Assembly (NCBI GenBank): GCA_002783405.1
Contig: PFGG01000045.1
Location: 51,422 to 115,421, forward strand
Direction: 5' to 3'
From: a bacterium (Candidatus Blackallbacteria) CG13_big_fil_rev_8_21_14_2_50_49_14
GTDB taxonomy: Bacteria; Cyanobacteriota; Sericytochromatia; UBA7694
Length of the DNA stretch: 64,000 nucleotides
Part shown: positions 37,066-47,380 of the stretch, one piece after another
Layout of the letters: each line of letters begins with the position of its first letter
Position numbering within the stretch: the stretch's first letter is position 1
The notes under the pieces: generated by a model
Databases searched by the model: none
Told to the model about the DNA's origin: nothing
What the model saw: the letters and a program-made list of their open reading frames with translations, nothing else
Translations under genes and position numbers: made by a program

Positions 37066-37689
37066 ATGCTAAAAACATTGCACAGGTTATTCTTCCTGCT
37101 GGCTGCATCTCTCAGTCTGAGTGCCTGCCAGCAATTCCAGGAAGATCTCGGCCTTCTCGATTTGCCCAACTTTCAAACCGTCTTATTTGATTTAAACTGT
37201 GGTGAGTTTGGATTTTACACATTTAAATCGATTGAGTTATGCGGCGGAGGTAAGGACAGCTTTGGCTTTCTCTATGAGGAAGACAAAGTGGTGAAGGTGA
37301 TACTCGATCCCACTGAGGGTGATCATACGCTGTTATATACGCCCACCTATTCCATCGCCTTTCACTCAGATTATCTCAAAGAAGGTCAAATCCTCAATAA
37401 ATCACAGGCACTTGCCAGCTGTTCACGTTTTCGCAAAGAGTATGGCAATGACCCCATCTACTATACGGAATATGCTTCTGAATTTGAATTAAAAATCATA
37501 AAACATAAGGGCGAACAAACCCACCACATTTTGGGTGACTCTACGCAATGGGAACTTGAATGGAAACTGAATTGTCCCCAATTGCAGATGAAGGCCCAGG
37601 GCAAAGACCAGATAGATATCAGCCGGGATCCAATCCCCAAACGCTGGAAAGAGGCAAGCACAGCAGGCTTGCCCCCGGCTCCGAATTGA
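37066..37689 (+). CDS. Predicted lipoprotein of unknown function
   Basis: This 207-residue protein has a lipoprotein signal peptide (LFFLLAASLSLSAC, Cys21) followed by a small domain with four further Cys residues (about 48, 59, 115 and 175), which may form disulfides. The open frame extends upstream to 36952, but the ATG at 37066 gives the correct signal peptide and follows GGATGG; a GTG at 37051 is an alternative. No family was recognised. Confidence 0.65.
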   Translation: MLKTLHRLFFLLAASLSLSACQQFQEDLGLLDLPNFQTVLFDLNCGEFGFYTFKSIELCGGGKDSFGFLYEEDKVVKVILDPTEGDHTLLYTPTYSIAFHSDYLKEGQILNKSQALASCSRFRKEYGNDPIYYTEYASEFELKIIKHKGEQTHHILGDSTQWELEWKLNCPQLQMKAQGKDQIDISRDPIPKRWKEASTAGLPPAPN

Positions 37690-37881
37690 AACAAAGCCAC
37701 TGAAGCCTCACTTTATTCTGAACGCTTTGCAATGCCTTGAGAATCTCGGATTTGCGCCCTCAGATTTTTTTGATACCCTGAGCGAGAAAATGCTTTCGCT
37801 CTGTAAAAGCCAACAGGAAGTTGTCTCCCTATCGGGTATAATTAGGGCGAATAGGAATCAAATTAAAATACAGGTTCTGGA

Positions 37882-39852
37882 ATGAAAACCACGCTTGCAC
37901 AAGAGACCCTTATCGATCCACAGGCCACTTTTCTGCTCATGTTCTCTGAACAAGACCCTGTTTGGGGGCTAGAAGACTTTTGTGGAAGTATCCTGCGCTT
38001 TGATTCTCACCCCGAGCAGCTTCCCCGCTTCAAAGAGGCCACTCTTTATCTCTGTGGCGATCTCAGTCGGACCCGCGAACTTGATTTCAGTGAGGCCAAA
38101 GCGGTGAGGGTTATTCGTGAACTGTCCCAGGGCGAACTCGAAACGGGATGGCAAGCAGTGAGTTTGGGACAGGTTCCCCTCAATCTTCATGGTCTGGGTA
38201 TCTATTATCGCCGCTATTTTGACACTGAGATTGATTATTTCCATGCCATTCAATCTGAACACACATTTCAAATTTTGAGAGAGTCAACCAAACCTGGGGT
38301 CGCTCGGCGCACAGGGATTTATTTAACCCCCGTCAAACAAGATACGGAGGGGCTGCATTTTCACTTGCTTCGCTGCTCGACAAATCTTGAAGGTCCAACA
38401 GAGAATTTTCAAGCAACAGATCATCAAATTATCAATGCCCTGAACCAAGAGGCCGCCCTTTTTTTCAGATCTCCGGCCCCTTTAAATCACGTGCTTGCGC
38501 AAATTTATCACAATTCTCCAGCCAGCGAAAACCAGAAGCAAAGCAAAGCAAAAATTTCAGCCCATGCAGATAAAACCAAGGACATGTCTGTCAATGGCAT
38601 CATGGCATTTTGCACGTTTTACCATGAACTCGAAAAACTAAAACCGCTCTCAGAAGACCCTTTTGATTATGGACTCTATCAAACCAGTGGATTGACAAAA
38701 TTGCATTTCCGCCACAAAGCGCCAGAAAGTGCAGGAAATTATCCGCTTGAATTTACACTGACCCTCTATCCCCATTCACTCTTTCTCATGCCTTTATCGA
38801 CCAATCGCCTGTACACCCATACAATTCAATCTTCTATGTTAGATGCAGAAAAACTGCCTACCCGTCTGGGTTACGTGGTTCGCTGTTCTAAAACCGAAGC
38901 CCTGCACAATCAGGGCCAAACCTTTTTAAAGCAAGGTCATCAAGCAATTCCCTTAGAAACGCCATCTTCTGAGGGCCTTAATGAATTGCGGTCTTTGTAC
39001 CGCGAAGAAAATAAATCAACAGCTCAGATCGCCTACGGAGATCAATTTTTATTCAGTATGAATCAGGGAGATTATTTGGCTCCTGTCTGTCACTCAAAGG
39101 ATGCGTTTTTGGTCTATGATTTGCCCCCACAAGACAATCTGTTTGAAGCCCTGAAGGCCGCTACACGCTTTGAAATGCAAGGCAAAGGACGGCAAGGAGG
39201 TCTATTGGTTCTGCCAAACTCAGAAGATCTGTTTCCCCTGGTTCGAACCACTGCTGAGTTTCAGTTCCCAGCCCAAATTTTTGCTCCGGTTCATGAGCAC
39301 TTGGCCCAAATGATTCTTGAGCGCACTTCCCTGACCTCAAAATTTAACAATGCCCTGATTGAAATCTATAACAAGGCCTATACCCAGATGGGCAGTCATT
39401 CAGATCTGGCACTGGATTTAGAACGCGATTCCTGGATCGCACTCTACTCATGTTATCAAAACCCTGAACAGGCCTTCCCCCTGCGAAAACTCGTGATCGA
39501 AGCCAAAGCGACTGGGGAAATTTTTGAAATAGCACTGAAACATCATTGTGTGGTAATTTTCTCAGTCGCCACAAACCGGCTGTTTCGCCACAAAATCATG
39601 CTCGAAAAAACGCCAACCACACCAGAGAATAACTGGCTGGGTGTAACCTTTCGGAGTGCTAAAACCTTTGTGAATTATCGCAGCGCTCCTGTTCAATTGG
39701 CTGATGGGCAGCAGCTTCATTTGGCCACACCAGAAGAGCGACAAGCGTTTTTAGCATGGCGAAGGCGTGAGAACCAGGAAATGGATTTTGATTACCCCGC
39801 GCTGAATTTTACACTCAGTCCGAGTGATTTACTCACTCCTGAATTGCTTTAA
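37882..39852 (+). CDS. Uncharacterised large protein with internal duplication
   Basis: This 656-residue soluble protein has no signal peptide and no recognised domain. Two segments appear to be copies of each other: about residues 290-385 (with STNRLYTHTI and GYVVRC) and about 548-640 (with ATNRLFRHKI and GVTFRS), each followed by a stretch rich in charged residues (SLYREENK and AWRRRENQ). A third, weaker copy may lie near the N-terminus. GGGTATAAT at 37834-37842 is a probable -10 region. The gene stands alone. Confidence 0.65.
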   Translation: MKTTLAQETLIDPQATFLLMFSEQDPVWGLEDFCGSILRFDSHPEQLPRFKEATLYLCGDLSRTRELDFSEAKAVRVIRELSQGELETGWQAVSLGQVPLNLHGLGIYYRRYFDTEIDYFHAIQSEHTFQILRESTKPGVARRTGIYLTPVKQDTEGLHFHLLRCSTNLEGPTENFQATDHQIINALNQEAALFFRSPAPLNHVLAQIYHNSPASENQKQSKAKISAHADKTKDMSVNGIMAFCTFYHELEKLKPLSEDPFDYGLYQTSGLTKLHFRHKAPESAGNYPLEFTLTLYPHSLFLMPLSTNRLYTHTIQSSMLDAEKLPTRLGYVVRCSKTEALHNQGQTFLKQGHQAIPLETPSSEGLNELRSLYREENKSTAQIAYGDQFLFSMNQGDYLAPVCHSKDAFLVYDLPPQDNLFEALKAATRFEMQGKGRQGGLLVLPNSEDLFPLVRTTAEFQFPAQIFAPVHEHLAQMILERTSLTSKFNNALIEIYNKAYTQMGSHSDLALDLERDSWIALYSCYQNPEQAFPLRKLVIEAKATGEIFEIALKHHCVVIFSVATNRLFRHKIMLEKTPTTPENNWLGVTFRSAKTFVNYRSAPVQLADGQQLHLATPEERQAFLAWRRRENQEMDFDYPALNFTLSPSDLLTPELL

Positions 39853-40245
39853 ATATAATGTAAGATCTAACGAGGAAAACCTACTCCAAGAACATTTCTT
39901 TCACTTCATCAACTTACTTATGTCTATCATGAAAATTTGAACACTAATATCAAAATATGCACGTTTTCAATACAAATTAGTTTTTTTCGCTCATATAAAA
40001 TTGTTTCAATGGTTATCTCTTCCTGAAAGAATAGGCAAGATGATGAACTGAGCAGTGCCTCATCTTATAACAAGCTGTGAAGAATCGCATATCCAAGGGC
40101 TATTCCACTTAATTTCTTAGCCGAGATCAGGCTCCTCTTTTTGATCCATGCTCTGATAGAATGGATCCTTTCGCTGCACCAATCACCCAGAGCGTTCAAG
40201 ATATGATCAATTTACTCAGTCATTGACATTGATTGCTCAATTCTC
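39853..40245. other. AT-rich intergenic region between convergent genes
   Basis: About 390 bases with no supported gene. The sequence is AT-rich in its first half. Nothing resembling a strong terminator was seen, although transcription from both sides ends here. Confidence 0.4.
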
Positions 40246-41991
40246 TTAGAGTTGACATGTCTTGGGTGTAACCCCTGCCATACGGGCATATTTCTCAGAC
40301 TCTTCACATTTCTTTAAGAAAGCATAGGCCATAGAAATATTATTGTAAACGAGTTTTATCTTTGAATAGGTGTCTGGAATTTCGAGTCCAACTTTTATGG
40401 ACTCTTCGTATCGGCCCATCGCCCCTAATACCCCTGTCAAATTGTATTTGATATCGTTGTTTTTAGGATCAAGTTTATGCAGAGTTAAAATATCTTCATA
40501 TGATTTTTGAAACTGATTGTCTTCAAAATACATAATAGAACGACTGTCTAGCGCCTTCCAATAGTCTAATTCGCTGAAATCCGGCGTTACAGTGGGAACA
40601 AGCTTGGCAGTTTTTTCAATAATATAGGTATAGTCTTCAATCGCATGTCCACGGCCTTCTGGGGTTTTTAAAGCACCATAGGCATAGGCTCTATTGGTTC
40701 TGAGATTTATTTCTTCAATGAAAATCGAGGGTTTAAAGGCATTGTAATATTCAATCGCCTCTTGAAATCTGGCAACCTGCAGAAGTGAGCCAGCCAGCTT
40801 ATAATAGACTGCATTCATAGAATATTGAGTTGCTTTTAGAAATTTAATTAAAGTATTAGCAGACTCATTGTATTTTTTCTTCTCAGCATAAAAATCAGAA
40901 AGCAAGACGACAGGCAAATGCCATTTTGGAGCAAGAGAAATAACCTTTTCAAAAGCTTTTACGATATCTGTCTCTGGATTTGACATCGCCCAATACTTTA
41001 TAGCCTGAGATAGCAGAACATCAGCAGAGTGAGGGTCACTCTCAATCGCTTCATCCAGTAATTTTTGAGCCGCATCATATCGCCTCAGGAACAGCAATTC
41101 TCTTGCAAAAGCAGACTTAAACAAAACCGAATTGGGATTGATATTTAAAGCCTGAGAAAGTTGCATTTCATTGCTTCTTGAAAAAAGAGTTATTTCATAT
41201 CGGGCAAACTTGGAGTATAAGAGCAACCCAAACAATTTATCATCTTTTGCTTTTTCCAGATAATCATACAATTTATTCAGAAAATTAGAATCTATTCCAT
41301 AGGCATTTAAAGGATAGGTTCTTAGCTCTATTTCCGTCAACAGTATATACAAAGCCTCAGATTGCATATAAGCCTCAGGCTGTTTTGAAAAGTCATTTAG
41401 TTGCTTCACTACAGCTTCAATTTCGTTAAATTTTTCAAGTTTTAGCAAGGCCAGACATTGATTAAAAAGTGCGTGAATTGCCGGAGTTGAACTGTTCGTA
41501 AATGCTTTTATCAGTTCAATCGTCCTTTCAGGTTTTCCAGCTAAAAGATAAGCTGAAGATAAATCAAAAATAACTTCAGGATTGCCCGGATTTTTATTTA
41601 GTTTTTCTTGAAATTTCTCAACCAAAGTGTCACCAGAAACTGAATATATTTGGCTTTGAATTACACTTGAATCGAAAAAAAGTACAAAGGGCATCAGAGG
41701 ATCAGAGGTTTCAAAAAATTGAGCTCTTTTATCAAATTTCATTGAGGTGGGGACTTCAGCCACATTTTGTTCATTCAAAACACTTGCTGAAGGAGAGCTT
41801 GACGGTTCTGGCGTTGGCGAAAGCTTGATTGAATCAGCTGATTCCCAGAGATTCGAATTAGTAGATCTTATCATGGGTATACTGCTTGGGCTTTTAGTAG
41901 TGTTGATCGAGACTACTGGAGTACACGCATTGAGTAAAGTAAAAACCGTAAAAAGACTGGCTAGAACCTCTAAATGTTTAAGTTGAGACAT
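40246..41991 (-). CDS. TPR-repeat lipoprotein
   Basis: This 581-residue protein starts with a lipoprotein signal peptide (FTLLNAC, Cys23), a Ser/Pro-rich linker (about 33-75) and then helical repeats (about 110-575) of the tetratricopeptide type, for example NPGNPEVIFDLSSAYLLAGK and DPHSADVLLSQAIKYWAM. TPR lipoproteins serve as assembly or interaction platforms at the membrane. The base composition is more AT-rich than that of the neighbours to the left, which may reflect acquisition or low expression. Confidence 0.8.
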   Translation of the reverse strand: MSQLKHLEVLASLFTVFTLLNACTPVVSINTTKSPSSIPMIRSTNSNLWESADSIKLSPTPEPSSSPSASVLNEQNVAEVPTSMKFDKRAQFFETSDPLMPFVLFFDSSVIQSQIYSVSGDTLVEKFQEKLNKNPGNPEVIFDLSSAYLLAGKPERTIELIKAFTNSSTPAIHALFNQCLALLKLEKFNEIEAVVKQLNDFSKQPEAYMQSEALYILLTEIELRTYPLNAYGIDSNFLNKLYDYLEKAKDDKLFGLLLYSKFARYEITLFSRSNEMQLSQALNINPNSVLFKSAFARELLFLRRYDAAQKLLDEAIESDPHSADVLLSQAIKYWAMSNPETDIVKAFEKVISLAPKWHLPVVLLSDFYAEKKKYNESANTLIKFLKATQYSMNAVYYKLAGSLLQVARFQEAIEYYNAFKPSIFIEEINLRTNRAYAYGALKTPEGRGHAIEDYTYIIEKTAKLVPTVTPDFSELDYWKALDSRSIMYFEDNQFQKSYEDILTLHKLDPKNNDIKYNLTGVLGAMGRYEESIKVGLEIPDTYSKIKLVYNNISMAYAFLKKCEESEKYARMAGVTPKTCQL

Positions 41992-42222
41992 TTTCTACGC
42001 CCTTCAAAAATTAGTAAAAAAGGCCTCGCTTTATCAAAAAAATAGCAGGTCTGGAATAAAGAACGATAGCCCATCAAAACAATTCGATTATACTCAATTC
42101 AGCTTTCAGATACAATTCTGAGCTCAAATCAAAAATGACAGGGTTTGAAAAACCACTTGATCTCCTCTGTATATATAAGATTTTAGGGTTAGGGAAAAAA
42201 GAGCAGAAGCAAAGAAATAGGC

Positions 42223-43482
42223 TCAACGAAAACTCAGACCGCTATAGATGAAAACGCCTGCATTCAGGGGCTGCCCTAAGAGATAGCCAGCACTCTTCCA
42301 ACCCCCATTCAAAAATACCCCCCAATGCCGATCAAAAAACCATTCAAAATCAGCTCTGATTGCCATCCCAGTATTAAATTGCTCCTGTTGCCAGAGGTCA
42401 AACTGAATGCCAGCGCTAAAATCATCGGTTTTGATAATTTCAGGAAAATTGATTCCCATGCCAAGATTTTGCATAGGGCGGCCATACTTCAAATAGAGCA
42501 GAAAGAGTTTGTGATCGATTTTAAAAAAATGATTTAAATACAATTCATAACCCAATGGAGAAGGGTTAAACAGCGTGCCATAACTCCATCCAAAACGCTC
42601 ATCCCCGAGCAAAATCCAGGGTTTTATTGGCTCATCATCGTTTGTGGGTTTATGAATCACACCATCCCATAGCGTTTGGTAAAACAAGGGATCGAGTAAT
42701 TCCCAAGCCAGACTGAGGGTGACAGCTTCGTTATAATATTGAATCAGATCGGGTTGTACTCGATTGTCGGCGCTAACAGGCTCTTTGCCACTGTAAAGTT
42801 GGTAAGTGGGCAAGATAAAATGGACAGGATCACCCGCTGTTTTTTGCCAAGTTTCAGGAATCGCAGGATTTTGTGGAATTACCAGAAACGCATAAATCGG
42901 AAAAAAAGATTTATTGACCCAGCCATGTACCAAGGTATCGGCAAAGGCAGCATTGTTTTTATAGAGTTCGATTTGGCTCTGCCGTGCAATCATACTATTT
43001 ACTTCAAAACCGCCCACTGAAAGCAAGGCCCGGTCTCTAAGACTGGCATTTTCTGCCATTTCAACTGTGGTAGTAGGAAAAAACGGATTCAGATCATGGA
43101 AGATAAACTGACTATTCACCTGCGCAGCCCGTGTCCAATGCCCAAACTCATGAGACCAAATCGTAAATTCATAGGTCCAAAAAATGGACCATGTTTCACT
43201 GAGAATATTCCCTACCCAACCGGGAATCAAAGACCTTAAAAAATTTTGATTCAAGTCCTGAAACACTTGATTTCCAAAAATACCCATGCGCGCAGGGATT
43301 TCAGGACTGTAGGACAGTGGAAGCGGGGCTTGAAACTGTCGAAAGTAACCAGCCCTCTCTTGAGATTCGCTCTCTGTTTGAACTGTCTGGGGTGCATCGT
43401 CAGGTAGACCCTGGGCTTGAAGACTAAAAAATGGGAAAAAGCTCAGTAAACTTGTCAGTAAGATTTTTTTTATTTTATGCAT
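42223..43482 (-). CDS. Predicted outer-membrane protein with HEFGH motif
   Basis: This 419-residue protein has a Sec signal peptide (cut near LQAQ). Around residues 85-120 it has a hydrophobic stretch containing SHEFGHWTRAA, an HExxH-type zinc-protease signature (His111 to His115). The C-terminal half (about 290-419) alternates in the way of membrane beta strands and ends in SGLSFR, a typical final strand ending in an aromatic-basic pair. This suggests an outer-membrane barrel with a metalloprotease-like periplasmic part. The activity is unproven, and the third zinc ligand was not identified. Confidence 0.6.
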   Translation of the reverse strand: MHKIKKILLTSLLSFFPFFSLQAQGLPDDAPQTVQTESESQERAGYFRQFQAPLPLSYSPEIPARMGIFGNQVFQDLNQNFLRSLIPGWVGNILSETWSIFWTYEFTIWSHEFGHWTRAAQVNSQFIFHDLNPFFPTTTVEMAENASLRDRALLSVGGFEVNSMIARQSQIELYKNNAAFADTLVHGWVNKSFFPIYAFLVIPQNPAIPETWQKTAGDPVHFILPTYQLYSGKEPVSADNRVQPDLIQYYNEAVTLSLAWELLDPLFYQTLWDGVIHKPTNDDEPIKPWILLGDERFGWSYGTLFNPSPLGYELYLNHFFKIDHKLFLLYLKYGRPMQNLGMGINFPEIIKTDDFSAGIQFDLWQQEQFNTGMAIRADFEWFFDRHWGVFLNGGWKSAGYLLGQPLNAGVFIYSGLSFR

Positions 43483-43599
43483 AACCCATTCTAAAATTGC
43501 AGTTCAGGTGTGTGAATGACAGACGTCAACAAATTAACGACAGATGGCGTTGATTGTCCGTGCTAAAATTAAGCTCAGTTACTTTCTCGAGCAATTTGC

Positions 43600-45321
43600 A
43601 TGACCACCACAAGTCTGATTCATTATTTTTTGGCTTTTTTGGAATCTTTGGATGTGACCCCGATTTTTCTGGTGCCCGGCGCAACTTTGGATCCACTCGT
43701 GCAGGCCTTGGCTGAAGATCAAAGCTTAAAAGCTGTGTGCTGCAGTCATGAGGTCAGCGCAGGTTATATGGCCGATGGTTATAGTCGCGTGACGGGCAAA
43801 CCAGGCATTATGGCTGTGATGGGGGGGCCTGGTGCCAGTCATGCCATGACCGCACTTCTGACTGTAAAAACCGAACAGATTCCCTTGCTGCTTGTGACAG
43901 GAGATGTCGACTCCAAGCTAGCTGATTTACACGCATTTCAAAACCCAGGGCCAGCATTATTAAACCAATCTGCCTGGCTGGAACCACTGATGCTGAAAAG
44001 CTGGAGAATTCAGGATCCAGCAGAAGCCCCAAAGATTTTGGCGCAAGCCCAGACCTGCTTAAAGGCCTGGCCAGCTGGCCCCCTTCATCTTCAGATTCCC
44101 GTCGATCTTTGGGAAAAACCTTTAGAGGCCGATCTTCCGGCCCTCAAGTTAACGATAACCGAAACACCGCCTCTTTCTCCAGAACGAATCAGACAGTTAG
44201 GGGATAAGCTAAAATCTTCAGTAAAATGCGCCTTATGGGTGGGCTCAAGTTTGAAGGCCTCGCTGGCAGCGCCTCAACTTGAATCATTGGCAAATTCGCT
44301 GCAGATCCCGGTTATCACCAGTTTGCGCGCCAAAGGCCTGTTGCCAGAGAATCACCCTTTGAGTATGGGGGTCTTTGGATTTGGGGGAAATAGTAGGGCC
44401 GAACAGCTGCTCTTGAGTGAGGAACTCGAAACCTTGGTGGTTTTGGGGGTTCGACCCTCAGAACGCAATACCCTGTCCTGGCATGCGGATCTGCTCACGG
44501 GCAAGCGCAGTATCCTTTGGGTGGATCAGACCACGCAACCTCAATGGGCAAAGGCTTTCCCCCAATTGGAGGTCATTTCAGCCAATCCCAACGCGATTTT
44601 AGAAGCCCTGGCCACTCAGATTCCCCCCCTCCCAGAATCGCTCCGGGCACAAAGGTTAGCTTGGCTGAAGTTCATCAAGGAACGGCCCGCCAAGTTACAG
44701 CCCCCTGAACGTGAGACTTTGGCCACTTACTTCAAACTTTTACGCCAGGCCATAGAGCCCACGGCCCCAGTGTTTGTCGATGCAGGACTGGTCAAGCGCA
44801 ATGCAGGTTCACTCTGGCAGGCCCTCCAGCCTGATACCTTTTATATCTCTTCAGAGGTGGGAGCAATGGGCTGGGCCATTGGCGCAGGAATAGGCGCAGC
44901 CTTTGCACAGCAAAAGCCTGTGGTGGTGCTAACAGGAGACGGCTCAATGCGCATGCAGGGCACAGAAATCAGCACAGCGGCGTTACATCGCTTGCCCATT
45001 TTGTTTGTGGTTTTCAAAAATGGCACCCTGGGCAGCGTGGCGCAAAGGCTAGCGGAAAGCCCCTCAAGCCAATCCCTTTTACAATTGCCCCCGATTCAAT
45101 GGACTGTTTTTGCCAAGAGTTTGGGGGTTCCTGCCCAACAGGTAAACAGCCCCGCCGACCTTGCCAATATTCTGGCAGAAAAGCAGGTCCTCAAGGGCCC
45201 CTTTTTAATCGAAATTCTCTTGCCCATATCTGACAGCCAGGCCCCAGAACGGGCAGTTCCAAGGCTTGAACGACCCGAGCATCCTGGTTACTTGTCAAGG
45301 CCCTCAGAGCAAGATCTATGA
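43600..45321 (+). CDS. Thiamine pyrophosphate-dependent enzyme (acetolactate synthase-like)
   Basis: This 573-residue enzyme has the three-domain layout of the acetolactate synthase and decarboxylase family. The N-terminal PYR domain has the catalytic Glu51 in SHEVSAGYMADGYSR; the TPP motif is GDGSMRMQ followed by the Asn in FKNGTLG (about 446-475). The central domain is of the TPP-M type. No regulatory ACT subunit gene follows, so a role in branched-chain amino acid synthesis is doubtful. It is followed by a sugar epimerase gene. Confidence 0.88.
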   Translation: MTTTSLIHYFLAFLESLDVTPIFLVPGATLDPLVQALAEDQSLKAVCCSHEVSAGYMADGYSRVTGKPGIMAVMGGPGASHAMTALLTVKTEQIPLLLVTGDVDSKLADLHAFQNPGPALLNQSAWLEPLMLKSWRIQDPAEAPKILAQAQTCLKAWPAGPLHLQIPVDLWEKPLEADLPALKLTITETPPLSPERIRQLGDKLKSSVKCALWVGSSLKASLAAPQLESLANSLQIPVITSLRAKGLLPENHPLSMGVFGFGGNSRAEQLLLSEELETLVVLGVRPSERNTLSWHADLLTGKRSILWVDQTTQPQWAKAFPQLEVISANPNAILEALATQIPPLPESLRAQRLAWLKFIKERPAKLQPPERETLATYFKLLRQAIEPTAPVFVDAGLVKRNAGSLWQALQPDTFYISSEVGAMGWAIGAGIGAAFAQQKPVVVLTGDGSMRMQGTEISTAALHRLPILFVVFKNGTLGSVAQRLAESPSSQSLLQLPPIQWTVFAKSLGVPAQQVNSPADLANILAEKQVLKGPFLIEILLPISDSQAPERAVPRLERPEHPGYLSRPSEQDL

Positions 45322-45337
45322 AAAAGCGATCTGCTCA

Positions 45338-46162
45338 ATGAAAGAAGTCCTCTTAACGGGCACCAGTGGCTATCTGGGCCACGCCCTGGCCAAAATGCTT
45401 GAACCCCAATTTGAGCTCAAACGGCTCACTGCTCGCTTGGCGGAGATTCAACCTGAATCATTGCACCCTGATTGCGTCATACATCTTGCCGGTGCGCTCC
45501 GCCATCGCGAAACAGAATGCTTTGAAACCAATTTCCTGGGGTTTCAAAGCTTGCTCAAGGGGCTTGCCCATCCGAAAATCCCGATTGTCTATTTTTCCAG
45601 CCGGGCGGTTTATGCTCCCCATTCAGAACCCTTGCAAGAAGATTCTCCCTTGGCTTCGGCAGAAGCCTATGGCCAAAGTAAAATCCAGGCCGAACGCCTG
45701 TTGCTCGCAAGCGGTCACCCCTTTTTGATTCTGCGACCCACCCTCATCTGGGGTTGGAACGGTGAACAGGCCGGAAGAAGTTTTATTGCCCAAGCTGCCA
45801 AGCGCCTGATGAGACAGGAAACCCTTACGCTGTATTTGCCGCCCCGAAACCATGACTCGCTTTATGTGCAGGATCTGGCGCGTTGGCTGCCGAGCTTGCT
45901 AAGCCCTGGCCCCCACTGGAACCAAGCTTTTAATTTAGCCGCCCCCCCAACTGACTTTCATACCCTGATTCTGCGCCTGGCCCAAGAGGTCGAAAGACAG
46001 TGCGGCCATTCTCCCCAAATTCAATTCCAACCTGGCCCCCCGGCACGGGCCCCGCTGCTATCGCTGGCTAAATTCAGACAGACCTTTCCTCAACTTGGCT
46101 GGACGCCAGAGGCTCAGATTTTAAAAGCGCTGGTTCAAGGGCTAAAAGCACTTCCAGAATAG
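45338..46162 (+). CDS. NAD-dependent epimerase/dehydratase (extended SDR)
   Basis: This 274-residue Rossmann-fold enzyme has the nucleotide motif TGTSGYLG (GxxGxxG) at residues 7-14 and the extended SDR catalytic pair YGQSK (Tyr and Lys) near 132, with Ser in VYFSSRAVY. Such proteins modify nucleotide sugars or related substrates. The frame is open from 45266, inside the preceding gene, but the ATG at 45338 lies just before the nucleotide-binding motif. It follows the TPP enzyme by 16 bases and is probably in the same operon. Confidence 0.85.
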   Translation: MKEVLLTGTSGYLGHALAKMLEPQFELKRLTARLAEIQPESLHPDCVIHLAGALRHRETECFETNFLGFQSLLKGLAHPKIPIVYFSSRAVYAPHSEPLQEDSPLASAEAYGQSKIQAERLLLASGHPFLILRPTLIWGWNGEQAGRSFIAQAAKRLMRQETLTLYLPPRNHDSLYVQDLARWLPSLLSPGPHWNQAFNLAAPPTDFHTLILRLAQEVERQCGHSPQIQFQPGPPARAPLLSLAKFRQTFPQLGWTPEAQILKALVQGLKALPE

Positions 46163-46223
46163 CAAACGGATGACCCAACCCACGCTTGAACGCTTTCAGG
46201 CGCATGCGGATTTTTCATGCGGT

Positions 46224-47171
46224 TCAATAGCGTTCCCCAGCTATCCCCTGATTGATCAGCGAGGACAAACGCTCTATCTGCTCTGATTCTAAGCGAAGCT
46301 CTTGAGCTGCCCAATTTTCTTCCAGGCGTTCAATTCTCCGTGTCCCTGGTATCGTGGCAACATCACGCGAAAGCAGCCAAGCCAAAGCCACCTGGGCAGG
46401 CGTGGCATCTATTTCATGTGCAATTTCAGCAACAGCATCGGCCAAGCGGATATTTTGGGCAATGGCTTCTTCACTAAATCTTGGATTTTCCAAACGCCAA
46501 TCTCCAGGTTCTAAATCACTTCTAGAGCGAATCGCACCCGATAAAAATCCCCGCCCCAACGGACTATACGCCACAAATCCAATCTCCAAGCGTCGAAGGG
46601 TGGGAAGAATTTCAGCCTCCACTTCGCGCGACCACAAAGAATACTCGGTCTGGAGTGCACTGATCGGATGCACAGCATGTGCACGGGCAAGGGTTTCTGA
46701 GTCAGCCTCTGACAAGCCAAGATAGCGAACTTTTCCTGCCTTCACAAGTTCAGCCATGGCTGCCACGGTTTCCTCGATTTCAGTGTTGGGGTCTATACGG
46801 TGTTGGTAATAGAGATCGATATAATCAGTTCCCAAGCGCTTCAAAGAAGCATCGCAAGCAGCCTTTACATACTCTGCATTGCCTTTGATTCCTTGCCAAC
46901 TGCCGTCTTCTCCCCGTGAAATGCCAAATTTGGTCGCAAGGGTGATCTGCGCACGACGCCCCTTCAGGGCTTTAGACAACAAAAGTTCATTGGTAAAGGG
47001 GCCATACATGTCTGAGGTATCCCAGAAAGTACACCCCAGGTCTGCAGCCCGGTCAAGTACACTCAGATTTTGCGTTTCTGAAGAGGAACCGTAAAAATCC
47101 GACATCCCCATGCATCCCAAACCAATGGCTGGCACCCGCAGGCCCTGTGTTCCAAGAGTCACTACTTTCAT
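46224..47171 (-). CDS. Aldo/keto reductase
   Basis: This 315-residue NADPH-dependent oxidoreductase has the catalytic residues of the family: Asp in DTSDMYGP, Tyr in DMYG, Lys in LATKFG and His in YYQHRID. The order and motifs (TLGTQGLRVPAIGLGCMGMS, YSPLGRGFLSG) place it in the AKR13-like group. A TTG one codon upstream (47174) has better ribosome-site spacing. It is divergent from an AraC regulator, a common pairing for inducible reductases. Confidence 0.94.
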   Translation of the reverse strand: MKVVTLGTQGLRVPAIGLGCMGMSDFYGSSSETQNLSVLDRAADLGCTFWDTSDMYGPFTNELLLSKALKGRRAQITLATKFGISRGEDGSWQGIKGNAEYVKAACDASLKRLGTDYIDLYYQHRIDPNTEIEETVAAMAELVKAGKVRYLGLSEADSETLARAHAVHPISALQTEYSLWSREVEAEILPTLRRLEIGFVAYSPLGRGFLSGAIRSRSDLEPGDWRLENPRFSEEAIAQNIRLADAVAEIAHEIDATPAQVALAWLLSRDVATIPGTRRIERLEENWAAQELRLESEQIERLSSLINQGIAGERY

Positions 47172-47380
47172 CAATCAGGATCTCCCTTTGTCAATATTTA
47201 GATCTTCAAAAGATACTGAATTTGAGAGGATTCAAAGCCAAGAATCCCCAAAGTCTTAATTGAGATTATACGTTTCCCAAGCTTCACAGACCTGCCAAAT
47301 TCTCCAAAATTATTGCCTGATCCTCTAAGTATTTAGAAGAGAGCTTGATTTCTGATTTGTACTGGCATACACTCAAAAAC

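Noticed and set aside
46201..46221. CGCATG...CATGCG inverted repeat between convergent genes
   Set aside because: The stem is only six bases and has no U tract on either strand, too weak to call a terminator.
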